64,000 nucleotides of DNA from Chimonanthus salicifolius. Its lineage: Eukaryota > Streptophyta > Magnoliopsida > Laurales > Calycanthaceae. The translations under genes and the position numbers were made by a program. The notes under the pieces were generated by a model. It worked only from the letters and a program-made list of their open reading frames with translations. It was not told the origin of the DNA and ran no database searches. Where the stretch lies: contig CM023532.1 of the NCBI GenBank assembly GCA_013350335.1, positions 34,783,708-34,847,707 of the forward strand, written 5' to 3'. Shown one piece after another: positions 46,402-58,217 of the stretch (the first letter of the stretch is position 1; each line of letters begins with the position of its first letter).

Positions 46402-47508
46402 TGTAACACCCCGAAATTTTAAGAAATTATTAAAATTGAATTTGTATTAATTAATGAAGATTAATATGAATTAATCAATTAATTTAGAGGAATTAAGTAG
46501 AATCTAAATTTACGAAATTAAATTAATGTTAGGTATCACGATCGGAATTAAATATAAAAGATTTAATTAAAATGGTTCGTTCACGTGTCATGCCACATGG
46601 AGAAGGACCCAAATGTCATACATTAAATAACCTAAGGGTGAAAATGGAATAGAAAAGCAACCACTTAGTTTTTGACTAAGTCTACACGGCAGTTCCATCT
46701 CTCCACAAAATCCCATGCGCACGGCAAAAGGAAGTTCCATTTCCTTGTGAGACACTCCCCACTTTCCCTCTACTGTGTGCACAGCAGACCCTGTTCCATC
46801 TTATAGTCGCACAATACTTCACTCTCTCCCCTTTCTTCACACAACAGTCAGTAGTCCATCTTCCAAACCTTACACTAAGAAATCCATCATTATGTAAAGA
46901 CTAGAAATGTGTTCTACAGCAACTAAAATACCGACTCTTCCTCTGCCATTATGGAGATCGAGTAGAGAGACTCGTCCTCCAAAAGGAATGAAAGATTTCT
47001 TCACTTACCATGCTGTATCATTGTAACACCCCGAAATTTTAAGAAATTATTAAAATTGAATTTGTATTAATTAATGAAGATTAATATGAATTAATCAATT
47101 AATTTAGAGGAATTAAGTAGAATCTAAATTTACGAAATTAAATTAATGTTAGGTATCACGATTGGAATTAAATATAAAAGATTTAATTAAAATGGTTCGT
47201 TCACGTGTCATGCCACATGGAGAAGGACCCAAATGTCATACATTAAATAACCTAAGGGTGAAAATGGAATAGAAAAGAAACCACTTAGTTTTTGACTAAG
47301 TCTACACGGAAGTTCCATCTCTCCACAAAATCCCATACGCACGGCAAAAGAAAGTTCCATTTCCTTGTGTGACACTCCCCACTTTCCCTCTACTGTGTAC
47401 ACAGCAGACCCTGTTCCATCTTATAGTCGCACAATACTTCACTATCTCCCCTTTCTTCACACAACAATCAGTAGTCCATCTTCTAAACCTTACACTAAGA
47501 AATCCATC
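46292..47508 (+). repeat. 620-bp direct duplication with 23-bp filler
   Basis: The first unit (46292-46888) and second unit (46912-47508) both run from TTCTACAGCAACTAAAATA, in the last part of the copia pre-RT region, to AAGAAATCCATC in the nested insertion. Between them lie 23 bp, of which 46892-46909 (ATGTAAAGACTAGAAATG) equals 48410-48427. Unique to this copy. Confidence 0.9.
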
Positions 47509-48011
47509 TCTCCACTGTGAAAGCTAAGAAGGAAAAGCAAGAAAGAAAAGGAGAAGAAGGAAAAGGAAAACGATTACGGCAAAACCTCTACGTTTCTTTT
47601 CTCTTCTCTTCCATCGTCATACGGTGATTATAGTGGAACTCAAGAAACAAGCAAACAGTCTGGGTTTTTGTTTCTCTCTCGGCAAGCCCTCTTTGGATTC
47701 TTTGAATTTATCTATCTCCACTGGTTGAAGATAAGTCTTTCTCCCGATTATTTTGATTACATATGTTGGGTATTGCAGCAGCCCTTCAATCATACATGTT
47801 GTACAAAGTTGAAATAAAAACCAGTTCAGTTGTTTATCTTGGACTGTAGATACAAAACCCCATCTCCTTGCATTCAATGGTTTTATTTTTAAAACCTAAG
47901 AATGATAATACATAGGCCTGCAATGACCGCCCAACTGCAGCTACCACCTAATCTGCTTTAAGTTGTTTTGTCCTATTTATGTTACTTATAAAATCAGTTG
48001 ATGATTAATCC

Positions 48012-48089
48012 AAGAAGGTGTTTGACAAAATAACTGAGAGAGATGTCATCACTTGGAATTTGTTGATATCTGGCTATGTATCAAATGGG
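48012..48089 (+). pseudogene. PPR fragment in nested insertion, copy 4
   Basis: The same PPR motif as at 3998-4075, with ATG changed to ATA in KMTERDV. Confidence 0.75.
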
Positions 48090-49174
48090 GGACTCATTTT
48101 CAGTCTCAAAACCATTATTAGTGGGGCTGTTTTGTAGTCTCAAGACCATTGAAAGTAGGCCTATCTTTGAAGTTGCAAAACCATCGATTTTAGAACTGTA
48201 TTTCAAGCGTCAAAACCATTGGATTGTGATTTAGAAACCTCGCACTACAGATGTTCACTTCACAACTTTCATTCTTAACTTGGGACTTTAATAGTTTTAG
48301 AAGGTTTTATATAGTTAAGGATAATCATGTATTTGGGTTCACATAGACCCTAATGGCTTTCAGTAATTGACCCATGAGACTTAGTGAGACCTTTGGTATT
48401 GAGAATATAATGTAAAGACTAGAAATGGATGACAGTTAATAGGAAAGAAATCTAATGACATGTATGAGAAGTTTTCAATGCATGAGTAATGAATGAAGGG
48501 TCAAAGAAGTGAACCCGGGATTGAACGAGCAAGTTCGAGGAGTACCTTTTATTGTTGATTGGCTAAGAACAGGTAGGTTTTCCTACTTTGTTGAAGCATT
48601 GGGTGTTGTGTTATATCACTGTAATTTCCTTATTAGCAAATAAGATTGATTTTGAGATTTTGGTATTATATGATAAATATGATTATGAATTTGGTAAATG
48701 AATAAAGAAAATGTGTTATGAATGGTTTTTTATTCAATGAATAGGATGTTAGTATAATATGAAAGTTTTGTACTATACATAGAAAGTATTTTTGTATGTA
48801 CAATTCAATGTGATTTGAAAATGAGGTTTTATGATAATAATCATTGAAAGTAACTCCATAAATTGATATGATAAAATATACTTTATAAGAATATTTGCAA
48901 TGACAGTGTTGTGGAGGAATTACGTGATGAATCAAGTATGTTCCATAGGAAAGGTATTAAAATGACATGAAGTTATGAGGCATTTGGAAATGGGTGTTAG
49001 GAAAATAAGTAGGTTTATATAAATGGAATGGGATTTACGTGTGTTAAGATGTGTATTGTGATATTAGGAACACCCCTGAAATGTAAATATTGTATAATAG
49101 GACCCAGGTTTGGCAATGAAAGAAGTAGATGTTGGTAACTTGAGTACTACTTTATGTCATATATGAAATGAGTC

Positions 49175-49348
49175 TTGGAGGCAACACTCCACCGATACGC
49201 CAGTTAAATTGTTGGTTGTGTAACAAATAGTTTTGGAGGCAACACTCCACTGGTACGCCGGTTAAATTGTTGGTCATATAAATGAAAGTATTGGAGGCAA
49301 CACTCCACCGGTAAGTCGGTTAAATTGTTGGTCATGCAAAAGAAGGAA
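49175..49348 (+). repeat. three 58-bp tandem repeats, copy 4
   Basis: TTGGAGGCAACACTCCAC at 49175, 49233 and 49291. Confidence 0.9.
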
Positions 49349-50599
49349 TAGAAATGAGACTAAACGATTATGAACGAATAACTCCCTCAACGGGAGGAGA
49401 ATGAATTGAGTATGAGTATGTTATGGGCAATGATAGAATATATGTGAAATTTATTACTTATATGAAATGAGAAACACAACAAGGAAATAGTATTTGGAAT
49501 TAAGCAAATAGTATGATAACTAAGATGGGAAGGTGTAATGTGATATAAGTCGAAAAGGTAGGAGTTGTGTATGGTGAGGTAGATGTGGATTTGTTATTGC
49601 ATATGAAATATGAAAAAATACATTTAAAATGACTCCTAAAGTGATGACGTATGAAGTAAAATGTTAATTATTTTCTTAAAATATTTTGGAAGGGGTATTA
49701 TAAATAGTATGACATATGATATGTTTATGAGGAAAGGATGATGAGGATTTTCTATAAATGAAATACAAGTTATTTATGTACAATGGTATTTTCTAATATG
49801 ATATAAAAAGTTTATGACGATTTAAATGAGAATTTATAATATGTAGTATGCTTTTGAATTATGAGCGTTCTATGGTGGTAATTATACAATGATTTTGGAA
49901 AATGACTTTGGAGAAATGTACTACAATAATATATGACTTGGATTTGAGAAAGTACAAGATTTGTAATATTCGATTTTTTCTGAGTATGAAAATGTAAGTA
50001 TACATGTACTTATTATAATGATGCCTAATGCATACCTATGATTGGAATTCCTACTGGGCAAGTTGACTAAGCCCATAAATTTCCCCCCTCAGACTATGTA
50101 TGCAGGTTCAATGCTTTGCAAATGAGTTCGGATCAAATGACGGACGAGTGTGAACACGATAGATGCGAGAAAGGAGCTAGAATATTTTAATTTATTCCTT
50201 TGTATTTGAGATTATCGGGAATTAATGTAATATGTGAAATGATGATGTATATGTTGGGAAAATGTAATAAATGAGACTTTGATATTTGTAAATTAAGCTT
50301 TGTATTTGACTCACTTATTGTTGGAAACTTCTTATTTTGCTTTGAGATGTATATTGCTATTCATGCAATGATATAAATGTTTTAAATTTCCGCAGGATAA
50401 CCAGAGTGTGTACAAATGTTTTCAGGCACACTCTAATTGGGCCAGTCAAGGGTCGGGTCTTCGGACTCGGACTTGACTCGCGTCGTGACACTCGCCTCTC
50501 TCTCCACTGATCATTCTCTATATTTTACTCTGATGATGGTGGTTAGAGGGAGGGGAGTTACAATCATACCCAATGGAGGCTTCTCTGACATATGATAAT

Positions 50600-52150
50600 T
50601 TTACTTAGTCGCATTTAGCCTTCTTGAGTGCAATATCCAGTGAACAAGAACCAAAGACATTTCGTAAAACTAATTCCATATCTGTTTGGCGACAGGCAAT
50701 AAAAGAAGAATTGCAAGCACTCGATGATAATGAAACTTGGAATATAATCAAATTGCCTCTCGGAAAGAAGACAGTTGGGTGTCGTTGGATATACAAAATC
50801 AAGTATAAAAGTGATGGAACTGTGGAGCGACACAAGGCGAGACTGGTTGGCAGAGGTTTTACACAAATATATGGAGAAAGTTATACAAAGACTTTTGCAC
50901 CTGTTATAAAGATGAACACTTTTCGAGTGCTTCTCTCCTTAGCAGAAAATCAGGGTTGAGAATTATCTCAAATGGATGTAAAAAATATTTTCTTGCATGG
51001 TGACCTAGAAGAGGAGGTATATATAAGTGTTCCAAAAGAACATTCACAAGAATCCAAAGTTGGGTTTGTGTGCAAGTTGAAAAAGGTCATATATGAACTT
51101 AAGCAATCTCCCTGTGCGTGGTATGCTAAGCTCAGTTCTGTTATCATGAGTAATGGGCTTAAAAGGAGTGAGGCTGATTCTTTTTTTTATAAAAAAAGTA
51201 TGTGTGGTACAACTGTTGTTTTAGTGTATGTTGATGATATAGTGATCACAGGCGATAACAAAAATGAAATTACAAGACTTAAGACTCTACTGCACAAGAG
51301 ATTTGCCATCAAAGATCTGGGAGTGTTAAAATATTTTCTTGGATTAGAAGTTGCCTACTCAAAGAAGGGCATATTTCTCAATCAAAGGAAATATGTGATG
51401 GACATGTTGCATGATATTGGAAAGATGAGAGTTAAATCTTCAGATACCCTAACTGACAGTGGCGGTAAGCTTGATAATGATGGTGAATCGTTGACTGATG
51501 TTGGTCAGTTTCAAAGGTTGGTAGGTCGATTGATTTATCTAACCATTACTCGGCCGGATATTTCCCATGCAGTTAGACTAGTCAGTAGATTTATGCATGC
51601 ACCTACAGTTACTCACATGAATGTTGTCAATCAAATTTTACAATATTTGAAGGGATCACCAGGAAGGGGAATATGGATGCGTAAGAATGGAAATAGTTCT
51701 ATTACTGCTTACACTGATGCTAATTGGGCAGGTTGTCCGGTTGTTCGATGGTCTACAACATGATATTATACATTTGTAGGAGATAAACTGGTAACTTGGA
51801 AGAGTAAAAAGCAGAGTGTTGTTTTAAGATCAAGTGCAGAAGCAGAATATCTTGCAATGGCCCTAACCACCAGTGACGTTATTTGGCTTCGGTCCTTATT
51901 GCAAGATTTGGGATTTGTGTCTAATCAGCCAACGCAAATGTTTTGTGATAATCAAGCTGCCATTCATATTGCTTCAAATCCAGTGTTTCATGAGAGGATC
52001 AAACACATTGAGGTAGATTGTCATTTTGTTCGAAAAAAATTGCAAGCTAATGTTATTTGTACTTCGTTTGTTCGCAGTGGTTAACAATTAGCAGATATCT
52101 TCACAAAAGTCTCTCCGCTGCTAAATTCCAAGTTATTTTGTCCAAGTTAG
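50600..52150 (+). pseudogene. copia reverse transcriptase-RNase H, copy 4
   Basis: RT is open from 50624 to TGA 50957 (a conserved W), then from 50972 through VLVYVDDIVITGD (near 51225) into RNase H (YTDANWAG near 51711). TGA at 51761 interrupts RNase H before the SSAEAEYLAMA motif, and TAA at 52082 cuts the end. It is the most complete RT reading frame in the window. Confidence 0.9.
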
Positions 52151-52185
52151 ACTCAATCGACATTTTTGCACCCACTTGAGGTGGG

Positions 52186-52416
52186 TGTTGAACTAGAAAA
52201 GAGAAATTGAGTGGGACTCAGTGTCCCAACTCAATTAGGACTCTTGTGTGATTAGGAGTCTAAGCCGGGCTTACTTCTAATTAAGAGGTGTATTTGATTT
52301 ATAATTAGTTAAGAGTTACAATCTGAGTGTGATAGCCGTAGGGTCAGCTAAAGGCTATAAATACATGTAATAGCATAGGGATTTATCATGTATACTCAGA
52401 TTATATCTTTTCTACA
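52186..52416 (+). repeat. copia 3' LTR, copy 4, with promoter
   Basis: 231 bp, TGTTGAACTAG to TTTTCTACA, after the purine-rich TTGAGGTGGG. TATAAATA lies at 52356-52363 on the plus strand, pointing toward HSP70 exon 1 at 53051. Confidence 0.92.
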
Positions 52417-53050
52417 TCAACCCTTGCTATTGATATTATTGAGGCCCACAACAAATATTATGTAATAATAATTATCTCAGTTATTATATTTTTGTGTAGG
52501 ATATTTTATACAACTTTATTTTTCAAAAAAAAAAAAAAAATTATATGACTTTTAGTATGGGTGTAGGGGTTTTATTTTGACTCATACAACCATTCTTGGA
52601 ACATCTCAAACATTTTGTTTTCTTGATAATAATTATCAGCTTATATCATCTTTATCATACTAATCTGTCAATAATATTCCTTTTAATAATCTTAATCTCG
52701 AATGGTTTGATCTCAAACTACTCAATAATAAAATTGTTATTATACTATCTTCTATTAAAATCTTATTATGGTCTGATCTAGTGCGCCTGTCATTTATACA
52801 TAATAAAATAATAACAATGGTAATAATAATAGCTCTTGATATTACATGGAAAATAGTTAATGAGAATCTAAAAGTCGAATTGTTTGATCTCAAACTACTC
52901 AATCATAAATAAAAATTAATATATAATTTTCTATTAAGATCTTATTATGGTCTGATCCGGTGCAGCTAATCATTTCTCTATTATTAATAATAATGGTAAT
53001 AATAACAATAACTCTTGATATTACATGGAAAATAGCTGATGAGAACTCAC
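52417..53050 (-). other. HSP70 gene 3 intron, exon 1 side
   Basis: AT-rich intron with the same roughly 178-bp tandem duplication as in the other units. No coding signal. Confidence 0.7.
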
Positions 53051-53264
53051 TGAAGATGGTGTTGGTTGGATTCTTAGCTGCCTGATTCACCGCAGCTTCG
53101 CCAACGAGTCGTTGCTCCTCAGTGAAAGCCACACACGAAGGTGTAGTGCGGTTTCCAAGATCATTTGGTATGATTTCGATCCCATCATTCTTCCAAACTG
53201 CAACGCATGAATAAGTAGTACCCAGATCGATTCCGATCGTCAAACCTTCCTCTTTGCCTGCCAT
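53051..53264 (-). CDS. HSP70: HSP70 gene 3, exon 1
   Basis: It encodes [20 protein letters not shown] to NPTNTIF with the A|GTGAGT donor in phase 1, and pairs with the exon 2 acceptor at 41482. Phosphate-binding loop 1 is intact. The upstream in-frame codon is GTG, so MAGK is the start. The TATA box is at 53400-53406. Confidence 0.85.
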
Positions 53265-53399
53265 GGAATTCACTCCAGCAGAGAAGTGGGATATGATATT
53301 CTCTAAGGAAATAAAAAAAGGTAAGGAGATGAGAAGAAGAAAGATAGGAAGCTCACAGCAACCAGATTCTTGCAGGAAATTGAACCCAAGATTTCAATG

Positions 53400-53406
53400 T
53401 TTTATA
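53400..53406 (-). promoter_or_regulatory. TATA box of HSP70 gene 3
   Basis: TATAAAA on the minus strand, 136 bp upstream of the start codon. Confidence 0.65.
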
Positions 53407-54347
53407 GACAAAACGGGCTTGCTTCAGTCTAGGGTGAAAACCTTAGAATTTGGTCCATAAAGAAGAAGATGTCGACAATAAAAATAAGCGTGACCAATTC
53501 AATGTGCGAGTCAGCCGACGCAATGCCAAGATGGACGGCTCAATCACAGCAAAGGAGAAGTTACGGGACAAGTCAATTTATATTTTTCAATTGTGGATTG
53601 CATGAAGATAAGACAACGATAGAAACTATTAAGGTTGCTTGAGAAAGAAGCAACACACATATGAAATATTATATATAGGAAATGCGTAAAATTTTTAGAT
53701 ATATTAGTATAGTCAAATGAAAGTTATTCTTATTTAAAATGTCACTTTCATGTGACAGAATCTACATTAATATTAAACCAAAATAGGGCTCATTCAAAGT
53801 ATACACCAATTCGACGATATTTTAGAATTAAATTGTAAAATATAATCGATAAAAATGATAGAAAACATGACTTTAATGTAATTTATACACATATTTAAAT
53901 TACAAATTATATGTATGTGCATATTTATTTATTAATATGGAATCAAAATAGGCATTCAAAGGGTAAGTATTGGCTACCCTATAAGGAAAAAGATAAAATG
54001 GCAAAGGAAAATATATATTTAAATAATAATTTTACGTAATGGAAATTGTGAGAGCTTAGAAAATACATTGTTTTTAATGGACCATCAAATGGAATGAAAA
54101 TGAATTTCATTGCAAATTATTGTTAGGATTTAAAAATAATTTAAACTAGTTAACACTTACGGAGCCTAAAAAGTACGATTTGGGGTGTCATGTTGAAGGA
54201 TGAAAGATCAATTCAAAGGAGTTCAGTATCACAGAGATGCAAAGTTTTAATGGATAAAAGTAATTTGGGAACTCAAAAATTGAATTTTATAATTGGATCG
54301 TGATGTTTTATTTGATTTACATAGGAAAATAGTTGATGAGAACCCAC
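53407..54347. other. spacer between exon 1 promoter and exon 1', unit 3
   Basis: AT-rich, no gene seen. It is homologous to 34226-35166. Confidence 0.6.
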
Positions 54348-54561
54348 TGAAGATGGTGTTGGTTGGATTGTTTTCCTCCTGATTCACCGCAGCTTCGCCA
54401 ACGAGGCGTTGCTCCCCAGTTAAGGAGACACACGAAGGTGTAATGCGGCTTCCAAGATCATTTGGTATGATTTCGATCCCATCGTCCTTCCAAACTGCAA
54501 CGCATGAATAAGTGGTACGCAGATCTATTTCGATCGTCAAACCTTCGACTTTGCCCGCCAT
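54348..54561 (-). pseudogene. duplicated HSP70 first exon (exon 1'), unit 3
   Basis: 214 bp, [20 protein letters not shown] to NPTNTIFS, with a GTGGGT donor. It has the same two glycine replacements in the phosphate-binding loop as at 9426-9639. TATAAATA lies upstream at 54747-54754. Confidence 0.7.
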
Positions 54562-54746
54562 GGAATTCATTCTTGCAGAGAAATGGGATATGAAATTCTA
54601 AGGTAAGCAGATGAGAAGAAGAAAGATAGGAAGCTCACAGCAACCAGATTCTTTCCGGAGGTATGTGATATGGTGAGATTTTTCCTTCCATTTCTCATCT
54701 CATTTTGTGAAGAAAAACGATCACTCTCTCCAAACAAAAGATCTTT

Positions 54747-54754
54747 TATTTATA
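54747..54754 (-). promoter_or_regulatory. TATA box upstream of exon 1', unit 3
   Basis: TATAAATA on the minus strand at the conserved distance from exon 1'. Confidence 0.6.
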
Positions 54755-55480
54755 GAATTATATTCAATTATAGGAAGATAAGATAATGTAATCGAATTCA
54801 AAATAGTTCAAATCAATTTTTTTCGAGTCAATTTCAACTATACTTTCAATTTCGTTTTTGAAAAAAAAAAAAAGATAGTTTAATTTTTAATTACAAAGTG
54901 GATGTGTTATGTTAGCAAATCCATGGATATAAATCTTGATGTATCGGCCGATATTTTCACCTCTGCACAAATCGTATTATAAGAAATATGAAACATTAAT
55001 TTAGAATGAAATTTCTAACCTCTTATTAAAAAAATATTAATTTAAAATAATAAAAATTAAACGAAAATGACTCATAAGAAAGATTTTGATTTAGATGTGT
55101 TGAAATTCGATAAAAATCCTATAATAATTATCTTATATTAAATAAATATCAATATTTGATATTTTTTTTAAGATTATATTTTTTTGTTGAACTACCACAT
55201 GTATTAAAAATATCGGCTTGCATCTTTATAGTGAATTCTCAGGGAAAAAAAAAAAGGATAAGGAGGGGTGGAGAATGACCTCAAGAATTGAAGTTATTTT
55301 TGTTCTATAATAAATGTTATTAAATGACTTTTAATATATTGTCTTGAATGTTTAATGTTTTTAATAATGATTCTATATTTATTTATTTATCTACATAAAT
55401 TTAATGTTTTTATAACTATGTATTTATCGGTAGCTTCACAGTACCACTTTAAAAGTTTTAAGTTTAATTTATTAGAGAAA

Positions 55481-55490
55481 GACACGTGTC
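55481..55490. promoter_or_regulatory. palindromic G-box, unit 3
   Basis: GACACGTGTC, third identical copy of the motif. Confidence 0.4.
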
Positions 55491-55582
55491 AGTCCTTAAC
55501 GTCAACCTTCAATTATCGAAAGAAGAAACCAGAGAACTCGGGACTGGATCCCAAGAAACGTAAAGCGCTCTGTACTCGAAGC

Positions 55583-56563
55583 AGGGCTGCAATTCGGGTT
55601 AGGTTTTAATAAATTCAACTCTAACTTATGTTACAACACATTGAACCCGACTCGATCCAAATTGAAATTCCGATTTAGTAAACCCAACTCGACTCAAGTT
55701 TGTAATAACCTCAACCCTATAGTTCGTTCGACCTGACCCGAGTTCAACCCTAGTTCTACTCACTTGTTGTATAGTCGTTAGGTTTCTAATGAAAAAGCAT
55801 TTCAGATTCTTGAGTTTTGTATTTAAAATGCTACTTTTTCATCTCACTGAGCTCAAGAAGTTCTAAAATTCCAACAGACAATCGATTTCAATACAGAAAA
55901 TCCAACATTTCTACATAAAGCACCATCTAGGCATTGGAAATGGAAAGAGAATACTACTAAAAGTCCAAGCTTCCAACAGCAGATTGGCGTAGATTTTCTT
56001 CTCCAATGGGACTGCTGATGAGTCCGTAGAATGTTTTGGGGAATCTGAATGGTGTAATTCGAAGACTTTTGAGCTGTCTTTGTATTGGACTTGGAATTTT
56101 CCCTCAAGTGTCGTTCCATAGTCCGCTAGCCTATTTAAAAATTGTAATTCGCAAGCATAGTGGGCTCACTTCTGCTCTAAGATACATTCCAAAAATAATC
56201 TTTATCTTGTCACTCCAATTTTTTTTATTTTTTTAATGATGGTTAAGATGGCCCTCTTATGGAGCTCTGGAGCACTTTAATTGATTGTCTTGTGGACCAC
56301 CATTCATTTTCTTCCTTATCTTCATTCAAGTGGCTTTCTAGGGAAAGTAGTCGTTTAAAATTCTTTGGAGAATGGTTCCTCTGTAGAGAAATAGATTTTA
56401 TGGAAGCTTCGAGATGTGAGTTTGCCACCATTTTGTTGCGTAAAAGTCTCCTTCACATGGGTCGGATCGGGTCGGATTGAGATTTAAAGACTTCAACTCG
56501 AATTGATCTAAATTTCGTGTAGACTTTTTTCTTTCTCAACTTGACCCGAGTTGCAGCCTTCAG
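55583..56563. mobile_element. hAT-like element, unit 3
   Basis: The left end AGGGCTGCAATTCGGGT follows TCGAAGC; the right end (CCCGAGTTGCAGCC) is followed, after a few bases, by GTCGAAGC. The right terminal repeat has decayed more than in unit 1 (GCAGCCTTCA for GCAGCCCTAA). No transposase. Confidence 0.5.
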
Positions 56564-56968
56564 TCGAAGCTTCAATAACCGTCCACAAGGATGAGAAGGA
56601 GAGTTAGATAGCTTTATAAATTTCCTCATTTGTCTTTCAAAATCACCCAACAAAGCAATTCCATCAGTTTTTTACTGCAACTTTCATCAGACCAATTCCA
56701 ATTTCAGTTTTTGCATTCCTTCTACTTACCCGTTCCATCCAGTTAGTCTAGCAGAGTGAGAGTTGGAGGAAACAATGGTGTCTGACCCTGATTAAATTAC
56801 ATTGATTACTGCCAGAAGAAACGTAGAAAACAATAGTGTCTTAATAAATTTAATATTGTTTATTTATTATTAAATAAGTTCATCTGACCTAGACACTACT
56901 AGTATGGTTGGAGTCAAATTCAGTCATTTCATATGTCCGCCTGAACTTATTTAAAGAATTTACTATTC

Positions 56969-57127
56969 TTTTTCCCTTTTTTTTGGGAAAGGGAGGAAAA
57001 ATCCTAAAAAAATATACAGGGTGCTCACATCGGTAGCAAATAAAAGCAGTCAACGCCCGTAACTCGGGACAGAAAAAACATAAGAAAAGCTTCAAAGGAA
57101 CATTATAAATCAGTAAAGATTCCCGTA
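56969..57127 (-). mobile_element. LINE 3'-tail fragment, unit 3
   Basis: Same fragment as at 12035-12210, more diverged, with the tail region rearranged (TTTTTCCCTTTTTTTTGGG). Confidence 0.5.
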
Positions 57128-58217
57128 AAAAAAAAAAATAGAAAATGTTGTTAGTTCAAGATTTAAATTTAAGAAAAAAAGAATGTCATTTTTCCTTGCA
57201 AACAACAGTAAAGTCTAAACTCTAAAGTCTCCTTATTGTAACTATGGTGATAATATCCATAAGATAGTATTTTTTTTATGCTTAATGCTAAAATACCTTT
57301 ACTTTCAAATTTTGAGAATGAAACAACTTAAGTTACTCATATAATCTCTTAGGGTGTGTGAAAACTTCCATTCTGCACACATCGAATAAGTTTATAAAAG
57401 ATAATCTTTCATTGAAGTCACCAGAGATTAAATTCATGACTTCAATCTTGCTTGTGTGTCAATCGTCAAGCCAATCCCTTAGAATTTATATGGCTTTTTC
57501 TTTTCAGAATATTTATATGCTTATGAACATTTATACTACTTATTTGCTTGTGCAGTACTGACACTGTAGTTAAAATCGAGTGAAATATGGTTGAGGGATT
57601 GCGTTAAAGATGAATGAAATAAACAAGTGAAATTTAAATGAGTTAATGGAATAATATAAGTGTGATGGAGGGTTGGATGCAGAGGTACAAAAATCAGCTG
57701 GACTAAGATCTCGGTGGAATAATTTTCTCTCTCCTCAAATTTTTAGAGAATATTGGTATTTCTTTTTTGTTTTTTTTTTTTGAAAAACAGCCAAATTTTT
57801 AAAAATAATTGAAAAATTAGGCCGATATTTGACCGATAAGAGAGAATATCAGTTGAGATAATGTCCTAACCTATGGCCGATATTAAATATTTTTTTTAAA
57901 ATAAAATAAATTAGTATCAGCCCATATTTAGCCTATATATCTCTAGCTCTGATATTACGTAGAATTCTGAATAATTGTACAATTGCTTTTCTATTAATTC
58001 AAATATATGCAGTGGTGCAAACCTTTTTAATGGAAATAAGAATGTGTTACAGTGAAAATACAATTCATTAATTAGATAAAGAAAATATAGCAAACAAAAA
58101 AATCAACCGTTTGAATTGGCATCTGAGCTAATGGTACTCAACGAATGCATTAATGGGCTTATTTGGTTCATGAATGAAGTTGGTAGGTCATGGGTCTTGG
58201 TCAACACGGCCAATTAA
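57128..58217. other. intergenic DNA, unit 3
   Basis: No gene seen. It holds the CCGATATT-rich block (about 57650-57980) shared with the other units. Confidence 0.55.

Larger units (their letters stand above)
46402..50509 (+). mobile_element. nested solo-LTR-like insertion, copy 4, with internal duplication
   Basis: The same insertion as in copies 1 and 3, flanked by ATCAT (46397-46401 and 50510-50514). It is 4108 bp instead of 3488, because 620 bp spanning its left edge was duplicated. Contents are otherwise the same. Confidence 0.65.
42171..52416 (+). mobile_element. Ty1/copia copy 4, spanning both LTRs, inside the HSP70 gene 3 intron
   Basis: 10.25 kb, flanked by TCAAC (42166-42170 and 52417-52421). 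It has the same layout as copy 3 but carries a 620-bp duplication in the nested insertion. Its gag differs most from the others, and several early stops of copies 1-3 are absent (TCA serine after DPN; AAG for TAG near 44282). This suggests it is the least decayed at the 5' end. Confidence 0.93.
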
